Shown: one piece after another, positions 35,125 to 46,644 of the stretch | Position numbering within the stretch: the stretch's first letter is position 1 | Layout of the letters: each line of letters opens with the position of its first letter | NCBI GenBank assembly: GCA_013115135.1 | Contig: JABANP010000258.1 | Span: forward strand, 1-64,000 | Direction of reading: 5' to 3' | Length of the DNA: 64,000 nt | Origin: Perkinsus olseni | Lineage: Eukaryota; Perkinsozoa; Perkinsida; Perkinsidae | Notes under the pieces: generated by a model | What the model was told of the DNA's origin: nothing | What the model saw: only the letters and a program-made list of their open reading frames with translations | Databases searched by the model: none | Position numbers and translations under genes: made by a program

Positions 35125-36438
35125 TTAAGCCTTTCGCACTGTCTCTCGAACGACCTTCACTGCAAGGGGAGCTGCCAAAAACACGCTGGTGGCTATAGCA
35201 ACACCAGTGTTGTCGCCGGGCACCGAGAACTCGAGCGGGATGGTGAAGGCAGCACCACCACGAGTGAAGCGGAACTTCAATATCGCCGAATCGAAGTTGG
35301 GCCACCGCAGCATCAGTGACCACTGGACCAGCGTTGGGAAGGCTCCGTCAAGCTCTTCCCAGTCACTCAAGCTCTCTGCACCATTCAGCTGTTGTGAGCA
35401 CTTCAGCTCAATTCCGGCACCGGCTGCCAGAGACATTGTGGGCCCGCAGGAGACCTCGAAGCCACCACTAAACGGCAGCACCGTCTTGGCCTCGAAGGCG
35501 ATGTTCCCCTCACCCCTTCGATGGAGAAAAGTTGTACTTCATAGTACAGCGGTCCCATGCCTTCATCCTAGCAAGATCCTCGTCGCTGCCGACCTCGGGA
35601 TTCGTCTTCTCAATCTCGAATGCCGCGTGATTGCCATGACCAACAGCCAGAGTGACGCTGCCCGCCCAGTCCTTGAAGAGCTGGAGCCCCCACGTCATCG
35701 CAGCGCCCACGCCACCCACTTGCGTCCAGGACACCGTCTGCCTCAGAGTCGAGTGTTGACCAACTTGTCGAGTAACCACAGCTTCTAACGCTGGTGGCCA
35801 CCATTGACCCGCTACAGTATCAACCATTACTCGGCTTTGCATGTACGGGCTCCATCCAGTCTGCCAAAATATGTCATCTTTCCGACGCCGCCACCATTGG
35901 CTTGAACGTGGCTTGCAGTGACTACTGTGAAGTTGTGTCTTCCCGCGGTTATCCCCATTCCGTGAGTAAAGCTTGTATAAGCCCATTGCGGGACTTCCTG
36001 CCAATCTCTGAATTTCAGGCCGGTGGTCATCTCCCCTTGTAGCTGGAACATCCTCTGCACCTTCATCTCCTCATTGCCACGGACCATCGCTCTCACTCGT
36101 CGCTCTAGGTTGGCCAGTGTCTCGTCCTGCTTCACGACTATACCGTCGGCCAGACTGATGCCATCAAGACCATACTTGTCATAAAAGGACCTCATAGTGG
36201 GGTTGGACAGAACCCGGTAAGCATAGTTGATCCGCCTGAACGCTTCAGGATCTCCTCCTTGCGAAGCTCGCTTGTCGGGATGATGCAGTTTGCTCTGATC
36301 TAAGTAGCCCTGACGAATGGCGTCCGAGTCGCTGTCTCGAGCGACATGGAGTAAGTCATAGAGGTCCATATCCTGTGGGATGGACGACTCCCCCGCGCTG
36401 CCGGTACTGTCCCCATTTGCGTACTGAGAAGGAGGCAT
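35125..36438 (-). CDS. DNAJC11-like J-domain protein
   Basis: DNAJC11 family proteins attach to the mitochondrial outer membrane and interact with MICOS/SAM. The N-terminus has a J domain: DLYDLLHVARDSDSDAIRQG, then HHPDK with the HPD motif and FRRINYAYRVLSNP. A short coiled segment (LANLERRVRAMVRGNEEM) leads into a long beta-rich region (HNFTVVTASHVQANGG, VTLAVGHGNHAAFEIEK) and a C-terminal IPLEFSVPGDN plus a hydrophobic helix AIATSVFLAAPLAV, matching the family's terminal DUF3395-type region. Two frame changes are needed: near 35870 (after GKMTYF) and +1 after GGG in the G-run at 35513-35516. The stop is at 35125. The exact DNAJC11 assignment rests on overall order, and a more general J protein is possible. 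Confidence 0.72.
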
Positions 36439-36578
36439 TGCAGTGGTGAGAACGCTTTAGTAATAGGCTAGTCGGGGGTAGCTTAGATGGTACAAGAGTA
36501 AAAAAACCTGCGAAGTCCACTTGAAGAATGCGACCCGCCGGGATCGAACTCGAGTCCTCCCGGTTGTCGGAAACATGT

Positions 36579-39254
36579 TTATTTCACAAACATAGACTGA
36601 AGCTGATCCCCACCTCGACATGGTTCATTATCAACATGCCGAGCCTCCACACGCTCAGCCGCCGCTCGGAACTTCTCCCTCAATTTCTCAGTCACGTCAT
36701 CGCCAGGTTCAACGGCTCTCGGCTCACGCAAAAAGCGCACGCCCCCACCAACAAAGAAGGGTACCACTCCCCGCCCTTCTAGTACCGTTTCCTGATAGAC
36801 CAATAGGTCAATCGGGATTCCGCACAAGCCAGAGTCCACTCTCCGCGCTATGGTCATCGACTGTGACCGGTCCGACCATCGCCCGGCGTCAGAAATCTCG
36901 CGGCAGGAGAACGCCTCCTCGAGCCCAGCTACTGGGAAATGAGGACCATCCCCGCCTACCCGTCTTTGTAGGACCAGTCGGGACTTATCCCCTACTCGCA
37001 GTCGCTGCCGTTCTCTCACAGCCGTTACGAGGGATTCTTTGAAAGGCAGGCATTCGTCTATACTAACCACCCTCTTGAGGGTAGAGTAGACCTCAGTTCG
37101 ACACCCGCTGCTGGACTTTGGTGAGAAGGACGACGACTCACTCGCGCTGTAGCTCTCGGACACATTACCCAACACCTCCACGACCCGTAGGGGCAGCTGA
37201 ATCGTGTCGCGCGCCTCGGAATCGCTACGAAAGGCCGTCCTCACCATCGCTGTCAGTAAAGGGAAGGGACGCTGGTAGATCGGTACCCGCAGGGAGGCCC
37301 TCTAGCCGGGACACTATGGCCTCCAGACCAGCAGAAATGACGTCACGCAAGCTTTGGTGCGGACTCGCAGCCTCTCCCTGCAGGGCTATATTATCCGAGG
37401 CACCAGTGAAACGACGGCTGTCGGGTCAAGATACTCCCACAACGTCACGAGGAGCTGGGCCATCCCTTCTGCTGACAGTGCGTCCCATCGAAAGGCCCCA
37501 CCAGGTCCAAGTAAGATCCCCAAGGGGTCAATTTCGATATCAAGATTACTGCACGCATGCACAAGCAATGCTCTGGTCGCCTCCGACAGGCTCTCCGGTG
37601 CAGCCAACTCCAAGCGCTCCGGACACAGGCTCTTGAGTCTAAGACGAGCCATTGAGTCGTATATGCCCGCCCACAACGCCCACTCCCTCGGACTCCCGGA
37701 AGGAACCATGGCCGTCCTCCCACTACCCCTCACTCGGTATAGCACAGCCACCGCAGAATCAACCCGACCTATTCTAGCACAGACGCCAAGGGCCACGGCC
37801 AGAGACGCTAGGTCACCCGGGACTGACTGCCTTCAGCAAAGCATTCGTCCAGTCGAAGGACCCCAGGAGTACTGCGGGCTGGTATGACCTCCGAAGATTC
37901 CCTCGATTGGCCAAAGGCAACCTCAGAAATTCCTTCAGCTTGTGCGAAGTAAAAGGAAAGGTAGTGAAGATACCTCAACAGCGTGGCCTGATCCGCCGCG
38001 ACAGGCAAGACTCCGGACATCTCCAGACTGAGGGCATCTCTCGCTTGGGGTCGACCTACACAAAGAAAATGAGACACGATGTATGTAGTGTGCGACGAAG
38101 ACAACCCGAAGCCTTCCCCTACCTGTATGCATTGCCTCCAGCAAGGCCATCACACTATGCCTGTTCACAGCCTCCTCGCCTCTCACTGCCAACTGATTTC
38201 GCAACCATGGTCGGAAGCCGCTCGGGAAGAGGGGGCCATGACCGGTCCGGGTTGCATCTCTCCAGACTTCTACCAGGGCCATTACGTCATCCGAGCCAAC
38301 GTCTAGTTTTGAAAAAAGTATGGTACGACCCACAAGGGCTTGGATGGCACTTATTATTGTGGTATCTTGGAGGTCGGCTCGACGTAGAAAAATCGGAAGA
38401 ATCTTGAAGGTATCTTGAGGTCGCAAGCTCGCATGTAGGGTAAAAGATATCCTCTGCGCACAGTTGATGATGAACTTGTCACTAAGCCACCCCAGGCATT
38501 CCATGGAGCCCAACAACTGCGCGACATTCTGCCCCGACACTTCCGGCCAATGACAGGACAACCGCCACTCCACTATCTTATCCAAGCCCTCAGGCAGGCT
38601 CCTAGACGGGTCAGCAGAGACGTAGTCGGCTAGGAAGGATACCACTTGCACTAGAGGCAAGGGCCCGAACCTACGCCCTTCGTCACTGGTGTCTGCCACA
38701 GCGTCCATAACAACATTCGTGAACTGCCGAGACTCCAGCCCAAGGGTCCTCGCTGCCTCGCACACATAGCCTATGCTTGCCCCATCCGTCGTTGGCCCGA
38801 TGGCCTCCGCGACCGACTCCACAGCGCGAGAGACATCCTTCAAAACTGCCGGTCGATAGCGTACCGGAATATGAGCGTTCCAGTCGACGCCTACACGACT
38901 GACCGCCAGGCCACATGCCCCTGCCGCTGTCCTCAACCAATGAGGGTCATCGCGCTCATGCCACACTATCTTCATCAGGACAGCTCGGCACAGGGGGGCC
39001 ACCGTGACCGGATCCGGACCCCGGGGGCCTCGACATCTCGCTATGTGCAGAAGTAGATTATGAGCCCCGCTGGCAGGAAGCCGGCGAAGTCTTCTCATTG
39101 CCTTGTTCACCAAGGCCGGCCAAAGGGCAAATCTATGAATCGCGTTCGGGGGTGATTTGTGGAGAGTCAGCGTGTCCCTCGGAGGGATGGCCAGGGCGGC
39201 GTGACGGAAGGCCGAGACGAGATCCTGAGCGACTGAGTAGATAATAGAGAACAC
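36579..39254 (-). CDS. uncharacterised long helical protein
   Basis: A minus-strand chain: a 39254-38080 frame of about 390 residues, a following exon about 38056-37808 (LSLEMSGVLPVAADQATLLRY) after an acceptor ttgtgtag, 37796-37386, and 37247-36579. Whether the last piece belongs to the same gene is not certain. All pieces are alpha-helical and Arg/Leu/Val-rich, for example VVSFLADYVSADPSRSLPEG and KILPIFLRRADLQDTT. The composition and the run of about 35-residue helical units recall organelle RNA-binding helical-repeat proteins, but I recognise no RAP or FAST motif with confidence. The C-terminal piece ends EPCRGGDQLQSMFVK. The N-terminus (MFSIIYSVAQDLVSAFRHAAL) could be a targeting peptide. 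Confidence 0.5.
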
Positions 39255-39691
39255 TCAGCCAGTATGATGATCTACACCTGGTTCTTCCTGGCAGTGGACG
39301 CACACACTCTGGCGTCATTGCCCACCACTCTAGTAATCTTTGTACGTGCCCTTGTCACCACGGCAACTGCACGGCATCGCGAAGTACCCATAAAAAGTGC
39401 CAATCAACTTGTCATGAGCCAGAATCGGCCTTGGCAGCCAGACCACGCTGTTATACCCTCTGCAACGCAAGCCATACCAAAATACGAAAAAAACGAATAT
39501 GTCATGAAGCCAAGTCTTAGCGATCGACGGAGATACCCCAGCCGCGGTATGCACTTGACGACAGTAGTAGTGAAGCGCTCACGAGGGGATTCCAGCGTCG
39601 TTGACTGCCGCTGACTCGACTATTTGCTCTATGATACTGATACTAACATCACCCGCTGCTGTCGATACTCAAAAACTGATCACCGCTTGGA
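39255..39691. other. intergenic, no recognisable gene
   Basis: Short open stretches on both strands without domain content lie between two minus-strand genes. Confidence 0.45.
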
Positions 39692-40223
39692 CTACTCTTC
39701 TTCCCCTTCAGTCGCCGCCGCCGGTGGTGGACTGGCTGTGGTCTTCGGCCTGTAATACACCTTAGCCGGCAAGTTACCGAGCATTCTCTGACGGTCCGTC
39801 TCGACCCATCTCCAACTCAAACCATGCCCAGCTATACGGCCACATATAGCACCCAGGTACGCACAGAAGGGCAGCACGATGAGCTTGCTCTGGTAGTTGT
39901 ATCTCCTCAAGCTCCACCAAGGTAGACTAACCCCTAGTAGTAGGCCAGGCACCAGACCGTTCTGTGCGATGACTCTGCGACGGACACTCTCCTGTCTTCT
40001 GCGGCACACGTCAATGGCCGGGTCGCTGGCCGAGGGGTCGAACTTACGCCTGAGGATGTTGTACATGTCGTGCTTGTCCGGCTTAGAGTAGCGCCAGTGG
40101 AATATCGGAAACATGAGGGCAAGGCCAGTCTTTTCGAGGAGTACGAACGCGTCTCTTGGCGATCTTATTCTTCTCCTCGATGATGGTGATGTCCGAGGGG
40201 ACGACAAGAAGGCTGCTGCTCAT
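39692..40223 (-). CDS. small membrane protein, uncharacterised
   Basis: The likely start is the Met at 40223 (MSSSLLVVPSDITIIEEKNK). After about 25 codons the conserved-looking sequence continues in another frame (AFVLLEKTGLALMFPIFHWRYSKPD), so one frame step near 40150 is implied. The central part holds two hydrophobic segments, GLVPGLLLGVSLPWW and LIVLPFCAYLGAICGRIAG, and the tail is Pro/Ala/Glu-rich, ending at 39692. No family is recognised. A two-helix mitochondrial inner-membrane or OCIA-like protein would fit the shape, but that is only a guess. Confidence 0.5.
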
Positions 40224-40608
40224 GCTTGGGTGGAGAGTAGTGGTAAATGAACCACAATAATTCCAACGCTGACCGAAGAACAACCCATCCAGCCCAATCG
40301 CGCAGCCGTGCACTCACGAGAGTGCACGATTAGCCTCATACAAGACGATGAGAGCCCAGGACCGCAAGGCTGGATGACGGAGACACTCCTGGTGACACGA
40401 TGGCGCCCATGGTATCGAGTAGGCGTCGACTTTCGGCTATCACACTACGATGTTCTTCCGTCGGAACGAAAAAGTCAAGCAATCGAAGCGCATCTTGGAG
40501 ATCTTAGGCAACCTTGCCATTTCTCAACGGCTTTTTCACTGATGTCTCGTTTCACTTGTGAGTGTTCCCCGCTGCCCTTTCCTTCCAGTTGCCCCGTCTC
40601 TCTGTACT

Positions 40609-42034
40609 ATGCTCGTGACCACCCCAGTGATACGCTATCTTCTCTCACTAGCTTTGCTAACTAGGACAGCCTCGAGCAGCATTGACCCCAAACCTCGGTT
40701 ACTGCCCAGTTCGTCCCAGCGAGCTCCTCTCCGGTACATATCGTACTGTGGGTCGCATGGGTGGTGGTGGTGGTGGTGGCAGTGAACTGTCCTTGCATGT
40801 GGAGACGTCAGGAGATGCCCAATTCGCCAAGCTCAGTACCGTTGTTGGTTCCACCCGTCGCGTGATGTCCCAGGCACTTCCCTTAAACTGGTTGTTCTTC
40901 TCTGAAAATCTCTATGGGTATTTTGGGAGAGCCTTGGGGCGGGTTGCGGTGTACGGATGTTTCGGCTTCGTTCTTCAAGGCATGGATAGGTTTCGATGGA
41001 TTGTTGAAGCGCAGAACAACCTCGGATTCAGTCTCCGTAATATCGCCTTTTGCGTCACCGATCGAGGGCTAGTGTCTCTGGAGCAAGAGAGGGACACGGC
41101 ACTCTTCACGAAAGCCTGTCCTATGCCGGAGTTGACGGAGCCTGGCGGAGTACCAGCTGGTATGATGCCCGTGGCTACCGGGCCTGGCGGAGTACCAGCT
41201 GGTATGATGCCTGTGGCTACCGGGCCTGGCGGAGTACAAGGTGGCACGATGCCTGTGGCTACCGGGCCTGGCGGAGTACAAGGTGGCACGATGCCTGTGG
41301 CTACCGGGCCTGGCGGAGTACCAGCTGGTATGATGCCTGTGGCTACCGGGCCTGGCGGAGTACAAGGTGGCACGATGCCTGTGGCTACCGGGCCTGGCGG
41401 AGTACAAGGTGGCACGATGCCTGTGGCTACTGAGCTAAGTAGGAGCAAGAGAGCCTCAGAAGCAACTAGGAGATCACCAGCCGAAGCAGCCGGTCAGGGC
41501 GGCATTACTAGGTCAGCTGGATCCCTGAAGCGACAAGCCCCGATGCCAGTAGCATCAGCGCCGCCGCCGACTAAGGTTGCTAACGTTGAGTCATTCGTCC
41601 CGGACGGAGCATTCATGGCTGAGAAGCCCGATGCTACTAAATGGACAGCTATCAGTCTCAACATCCACACTGACTTTGCGACTGCCGAGAGGCTAGGCGA
41701 TTTGACGCTCTATCCTGTTGCCGGAGAGCGCATCATCTTCCCGACCGTTCGACTAGTACAAACACAGTTTTTGGGGTTGTCGTGTCTCATGTTCAAAGAA
41801 GCCGTTGGAGGTCCGGATCTTCAGCAGCTATTCATAACGGAGTTTTCTCGGGTCGCCAAAACTATGGATTGTTTGAAGGCCTACACAAATTCGATGCGCG
41901 TTTGTGGAACGGGAGTGGAGGGTTATGTTACTCTGGGGTTCAGCGGGGTATGGGGTGTTCGAGGAGCTACGGGCACCACAGAGAGAGGGCCTCCCTCGTC
42001 CCGGTTGCTGGGATACTTTCCAACTAGCCGATAG
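40609..42034 (+). CDS. orphan paralogue A with seven 14-residue repeats, possibly secreted
   Basis: No family is recognised. It pairs with the gene at 43182-44313. Shared blocks are VRPSELLSGTYRTVGRMGGG (encoded before the first Met of the long frame, so that Met is not the true start), ELSLHVETSGDAQFAKLST, VYGCF, LGFSLRNIAFCVTDRGLVS and TKWTAISLNIHTD. An upstream segment from Met 40609 (TPVIRYLLSLALLTRTASS) looks like a signal peptide. It is in another frame and would have to be joined by an intron ending at the ctaactag acceptor near 40661 or by a frame step. The middle holds a Gly/Pro/Met repeat array, then a Lys/Arg-rich segment. The stop at 42032 lies in a segment without similarity to paralogue B. 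Confidence 0.55.
41138..41431 (+). repeat. 7 x 42-bp in-frame coding repeat (ABB pattern)
   Basis: Seven exact-length units encode (E/G)PGGVPAGMMPVAT (type A) or GPGGVQGGTMPVAT (type B) in the order A A B B A B B, that is, two copies of ABB after a leading A. The near identity of units indicates recent expansion, first of the 42-bp unit and then of a 126-bp block. The array is fully open on all three forward and at least two reverse frames. Confidence 0.95.
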
Positions 42035-42400
42035 TTGGAAGGTTTCATTTGTCACAAACACGGAGAAACAGTGTGATCATGTTTTGCTATCTTCCTTCCA
42101 TGTCTATCAATAGAGCATGTTTGTTGTGGTTGTCGTTCTGTGCCAGACTGCCTCGAGTTTAGTGTCCATGGCTTGAAGATATTCCCCTCTATTTTGTGAG
42201 ATTGTGCATGTTCAATAGGCTGCGTGTCGATTGCCGTGGTGGGAGACAGGCCAGTGTCGGCGGCAGTCAAACAGCAGGAGTGGACGGAGAGCGAGCGGAC
42301 CGAGTGAACAGTGGATGAGATCGGGGAAGTTCACCGGAGTCTTTGTGAATCACTGTAATGGGGTTCCATATCAATGCTGGTCTGAGGCAATCGTGGGAGG
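42035..42400. other. spacer between orphan genes
   Basis: No recognisable gene. It probably holds the 3' UTR of paralogue A and the promoter of the next gene. Confidence 0.4.
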
Positions 42401-43010
42401 ATGTTGGCGAACTTTTTAATTAGGTCTTGTGTAGTTCTTATAACTATGCCTGCGATCATGGGCTTCAATGAGACGAGAGGGACCGACCTCTCACCCGAGG
42501 GTGTCGCTGATCGAATTGGAGTCGCGGGTTGGGTCAAGTGGGGGAAAACTATCTTCTTCCATGTTCACGATTCGTGCCAGTTGGTACGCGGCCAGTTCTC
42601 GATTCGGCACGCTGAGCGCACTTCCGTTCTGCTGTCCTTTGCCATCTTATGGGGATTTCAGTCATCCTGGACATCAGGTCTGATGCGAGGGTCTCCGAGG
42701 TGGGTGTAGACGGATTTCGTCCGTGGTCGACTTGGGAGCTGCCCTTCACTTGCTGGAAATTTTGATGTTGAACTATTCTGACGTCCATGCAGGCCATCGC
42801 CATGAGGATCGTCTAATAGAGCATCAATTCGGCGATCGATCTATGTTCTCAAGTACTGCCATTCGAGAATCTTTTAAGCGGAAATACCCCTTGGACAAGC
42901 CCGCTAGGGTGCTGATTGGACCGATTGGGGTGTTGAGCTCTCGCGGAAGCTACCATTGCGTGATAAAGGAGGTTGGTTCAGAAACAAGTCGGAAAAGGAG
43001 GCTCCTGTAA
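42401..43010 (+). CDS. uncharacterised small protein, possibly secreted
   Basis: The frame from Met 42401 starts with a hydrophobic stretch (ANFLIRSCVVLITMPAIMG), a possible signal peptide, and runs to about 42709. It is followed after a short gap by a coding-like piece, 42723-43010, with LGAALHLLEILMLNYSD and ESFKRKYPLDKPARVLIG and ending in a basic tail. The two pieces may join by a small intron or a frame step near 42700. No family is recognised. It lies between the two orphan paralogues on the same strand and could be a diverged member of the same locus. Confidence 0.45.
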
Positions 43011-43181
43011 CTTAAGTCTCCCCTGTGGAGTCCTTCCAATGATCAACCATCTGGATGCCTTGGTGATCTTGGGCAATCTTGGCATTCCTCAACAATTTTC
43101 CCGTTCCCGTCTTCCCCTCTTGAGCTCATTTGGAGCGCGCGACTCTCCTTGATTCCGCACTTTACTTTGACTCTATCGATG

Positions 43182-44313
43182 AAACACGTCATCCCCGCTC
43201 TCATTCTTCTAGTAAGGGAAAGCTACCAGTAGCGCGACTGGGCCCGACGGATACGTCCCAGTTCGTCCCAGCGAGCTCCTCTCTGGTACATACCGCACGG
43301 TGGGTCGTATGGGTGGTGGTGGGGGTTTCAATGAACTGTCCTTGCATGTAGATACGTCAGGGGATGTTCAGCTCGCTAGGCTCAGCACTACCGTCAACTC
43401 TAGCGATGTGGAGCTGTCGGCTATGAGTCCGCTGCGTCGAAAGGCCCTCGCTCACCCCGACTCTGGTGAATTGTGGGGAGTTGCCGTTTATGCGTGCTTC
43501 GACTTCCTCATGGAGACCGAGATCGATGCATTTCTTCTCAACTTCGAAGCCCGAATGCAACTGGGATTCGCACTCGATGATATCTTCTTCTGCTGGACAG
43601 AAAAAGGGTTGGTGTCCGTAGAGAGAGACGCGATAACGGAATTCTTCTCGAAAATCCACATCATGCCGGTTGTCGTGCTGATTGAACCTCAAGGAGAAAC
43701 AGGCAGCGCTGAGGCGGTGGTGGCTCGTCCTGACGGCAGCGCTGAAAGGCCCGTGGAAGTAGCGGAGGAACTACAAACACCAGTAGAAAAGGAGATTGCT
43801 AGCTCGGCTGCTGAGACGCGCAAGAGAGGTGCTCCGGCGAGCACTAGTGAACCACTGGAGGAGCCACCAACGAAGATTTCCTATGTTCAGCCCTCCATGG
43901 CACTGGATGGACAATTCAAGGCTATAAAGCTGGACAGAACTAAATGGACGGCTATCGATCTTCGCGTCTACACGGACTCATCCACTTCGGGTCGATCGTG
44001 CAACTTGACACTCACGTCGGTGACTGGAGAGGTTATCTCGTTCCCCACTGCTCAACTCTCACCGACTAGGTACGAGGGCGCACCGTGCTTTGTGATGGGG
44101 CCTTCGGTGGAGAACAGCTGGAACTTCAACTTACAGGTTGCTCGGGTGCAGTGGATCCTGGATTATAAAAACATTCTGCCGAATTCTTTTTGCATCTGTG
44201 GAAAGAAGGGAGGAGATTTCTCGACGCTCTATTTAATTTGTCAAGGAAGCCGAAGCGGCGAGCAGAATGGCTTGAAGTACTTGGGAAAACTGGGCCATGT
44301 GGACATTTCCTGA
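43182..44313 (+). CDS. orphan paralogue B
   Basis: It shares several blocks with paralogue A: RPSELLSGTYRTVGRMGGGGG upstream of the long frame's Met (43255-43325), NELSLHVDTSGDVQLARLST, LGFALDDIFFCWTEKGLVS, RTKWTAIDLRVYTD and the beta-rich LTLTSVTGEVISFPTAQL. It lacks the 42-bp repeats and has instead an Ala/Glu/Pro-rich linker with a Lys/Arg patch (ETRKRGAPAST). A possible leader begins at Met 43182 (MKHVIPALILL) in another frame. DNA identity upstream of the shared Met is high, which supports a tandem duplication of about 2.5 kb spacing. The function is unknown. Confidence 0.55.
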
Positions 44314-45018
44314 TTACCTGCCGACGTCGCAGGCGTACTGTTGGTGTGTTTGACTGCTGTTAGCGGCTCATGAAAGAGTTAGTTGTGCTGTGATGAACTG
44401 TTTCTGACCTACCGAGCCACCCCCATCACTCGCCCATGTTCAGTGTGCTTAACTGTGACTCGTTGTTTGGAACCTATGGTTGCCTTGCGTTCAGTGTAAG
44501 TTGGAACTGGGTCAGCCGAGATTCACTTCTGCGGTGATAATGCGTGCTAAGGCTGGTAGGAGGCGTGATGGTGGCGGACAGGTAGAGTTCCGGACTGTAT
44601 TCCTCTGTAGCTATCCTCTACTCCATCTCGAAACAAGGCTCTCGGGGACGATATTGCGGCGAGTTCATAGGAAGAAGCCATACCGGACTTGTCCCTGCAT
44701 CGATCTCAGGAATCCTTCTTCCTCGATAATGCTGCTCTTCTCCCGTCACAGGTTGGATCTCTTTCTTGCCACTCAGTTCACCAACGCCCGTTCTTAATTC
44801 TGAGCTCCTCGGGGCCGCCTTTCCGATCGTTGGAGTTCGGGGCAAGCTCGGGGTTCTCGATCTCTCGTCTTCCGAGCACCCACTTGCTCTGAAGGCCCTG
44901 ATGAGCACAGAGTGATCGCGAACTGCATGTGTGCTATCCTACGGCGGTGTGTTGCGTCTAGTTGTGGGAGGGCTGGCCAGTGGACTTGGATTGATCATCT
45001 CCTGTTTTACGCTTGTGA
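44314..45018. other. intergenic, no recognisable gene
   Basis: Short open stretches on both strands, none with domain content. Confidence 0.45.
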
Positions 45019-46644
45019 ATGTCAACATGCTCGATTTGTATGGACCCTGTGGGGGCTGTTGGTCCCCATGGTGAGGTGCCTCAGCTGGTGGCCACTGAAT
45101 GCAAGCACGTTTACCATGAGCAATGCTTGAGTCAGTGGATGAAGAGGTGGGCTGCCTCTCATTCTTCTACCCCGACCCCGCTCACCTTTTCCAGCATACA
45201 GAGCGGGCCCAGCCTCGCCGATGGTCAAATTAGAGGAAGCCGTTCCAATTTTCGCTATTTTTCCCCTTCGCTGGACTTCGAGGGAGGGCGCGGGCAATCC
45301 TCGAAACTCTCTCGGACAACGCTGACGCTTTTTAGGAGTCCACGGCCGGTTGCTCAGGTCGCCGACCTGTCCCGAATGTAAGGCAGAGCAGAAGAGCAAG
45401 CCCGTACGGCTGAAACCGGAAGTGCAGAGCTTAGAGGACCACCTGCTGCCGCATGACCCTGACACTGTTGCCAGGCTGCAGGCGGATATCGCTGATATTG
45501 AACGGGAGAATGAGAAGCTCGAGGAGCGCATTGAGGGTGTAGAGTCGGTAACGGAGAGTCTCACGGAGGAGTGCGAGGCAGCGGAAGGGGAGCTGGAGAG
45601 GCTGAGAGCTTCTCTTAGGAGGGCTAAGCGAGAGAAGCAGTCTGCAGAGGAAAGGATGTACACGGTAGAACAGGAGATGCAGATGAAGTTGGAAGAATTG
45701 CGGAGTATACAGGGCGCTGTGCGCGAAGACATGCCTGTGAGAGAGCCTCGCCCCGAGGTGAAGCGGCTGAGAGATGGTATTGTCAATAATAGGAATATCG
45801 ACGTGCTGTTGCGGGCTGTGGAGCAGGAGTGGCATCAGCTGTTGGAGTCCTACCGGCGACCGGAGGAGGACCTGGAGGTTCTCACCGCTGAACTCAACGC
45901 AGTGGAAGAAGAGCTACAGGAGGCCCGGGCCAATTGCCGCAGCCCAGTGGCGAAGAGGAAGAAGGTGGGGCTAACAGCACACGAGCGGGTCATGAGGAGA
46001 GGCCTTGAGAGGCAGCTGACCAGCAGCACTCGAGAGCAGAGCGTCTTGCAGAGGATGAGGACGCTGGCAGGGGGAGACGCCCACGGCAGCAGCAGCAGAA
46101 GGAGCCTCAGCCGTCACTCCAGCCGAACCCTGGGGTACTGCAGAGGCATGCTACTCGGGTCATGGGGGCGTCGCAGTTGAGTGAAGTGTCGCAGCCAGCA
46201 GCAGCTCCTCTGCCGAAGTTGCGGCGAACCGCGACTGAAGAGACGGGAAGCTCAGAGACCTGCCCCCTCGAGGATCTACTGGGGAATTTATTGGAGGTGG
46301 AAGAGGCCCAACCCTCTGCGCCCGCTAAGGCGAGAGCTGACCAGAGCGTTGCTGCACCCAGCGCTGCCAACAATCGACGGAATAACCTCGTCCTGGGTGA
46401 TTTGGTGGGCCCTGGAGGCTCGAGTTGCAGCTACCTTCCACAAGGGGCTTCCGGCCCGTCTCCATCCAGTTCGGTGACGGGAGCAGTAGTGGAGCTCTCG
46501 AGCGACTCTGATATCGGGGAGGCGGCGCCACGCCCAGCTAAGGCTCCGTTGAAACGGCGAAGGGTCGGGGGGAGAGCGGGCAGTAGTCAGCAGAGCCAAC
46601 GACAAATCACTGACTTCTTCAACTCAGCATCCAGTGGAGGATGA
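45019..46644 (+). CDS. TRAIP-like RING E3 ligase with coiled coil and PIP box
   Basis: Exon 1 (45019-45146) begins MSTCSICMDPVG and has the RING pattern CSIC, then ECKHVYHEQCLSQWMKR. A 211-base intron (gtgggc to ttgctcag) leads to exon 2 at 45358, completing the RING with SPTCPECKAEQ. A long coiled coil follows (ADIADIERENEKLEERIEGV, SVTESLTEECEAAEGELERL), then a basic linker (SPVAKRKKVGL) and a disordered acidic/Ser region. The C-terminus QRQITDFFNS matches the PCNA-binding consensus Q-x2-I-x2-FF. RING plus coiled coil plus terminal PIP box is the architecture of TRAIP/NOPO, the replisome-associated ligase that unloads CMG at converged forks or in mitosis. The frame changes near 46070-46100 around GGG and CCC codons before the acidic tail. 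TRAIP identity is inferred from architecture. Confidence 0.75.

Noticed and set aside
36530..36600. A tRNA on the minus strand
   Set aside because: A TTCGATC word is present, but the T stem does not pair and no acceptor partner exists.
40975..41448. Minus-strand repeat protein opposite paralogue A
   Set aside because: It is the antisense of the 42-bp coding repeat; paralogue B supports the plus-strand reading on both sides of the array.
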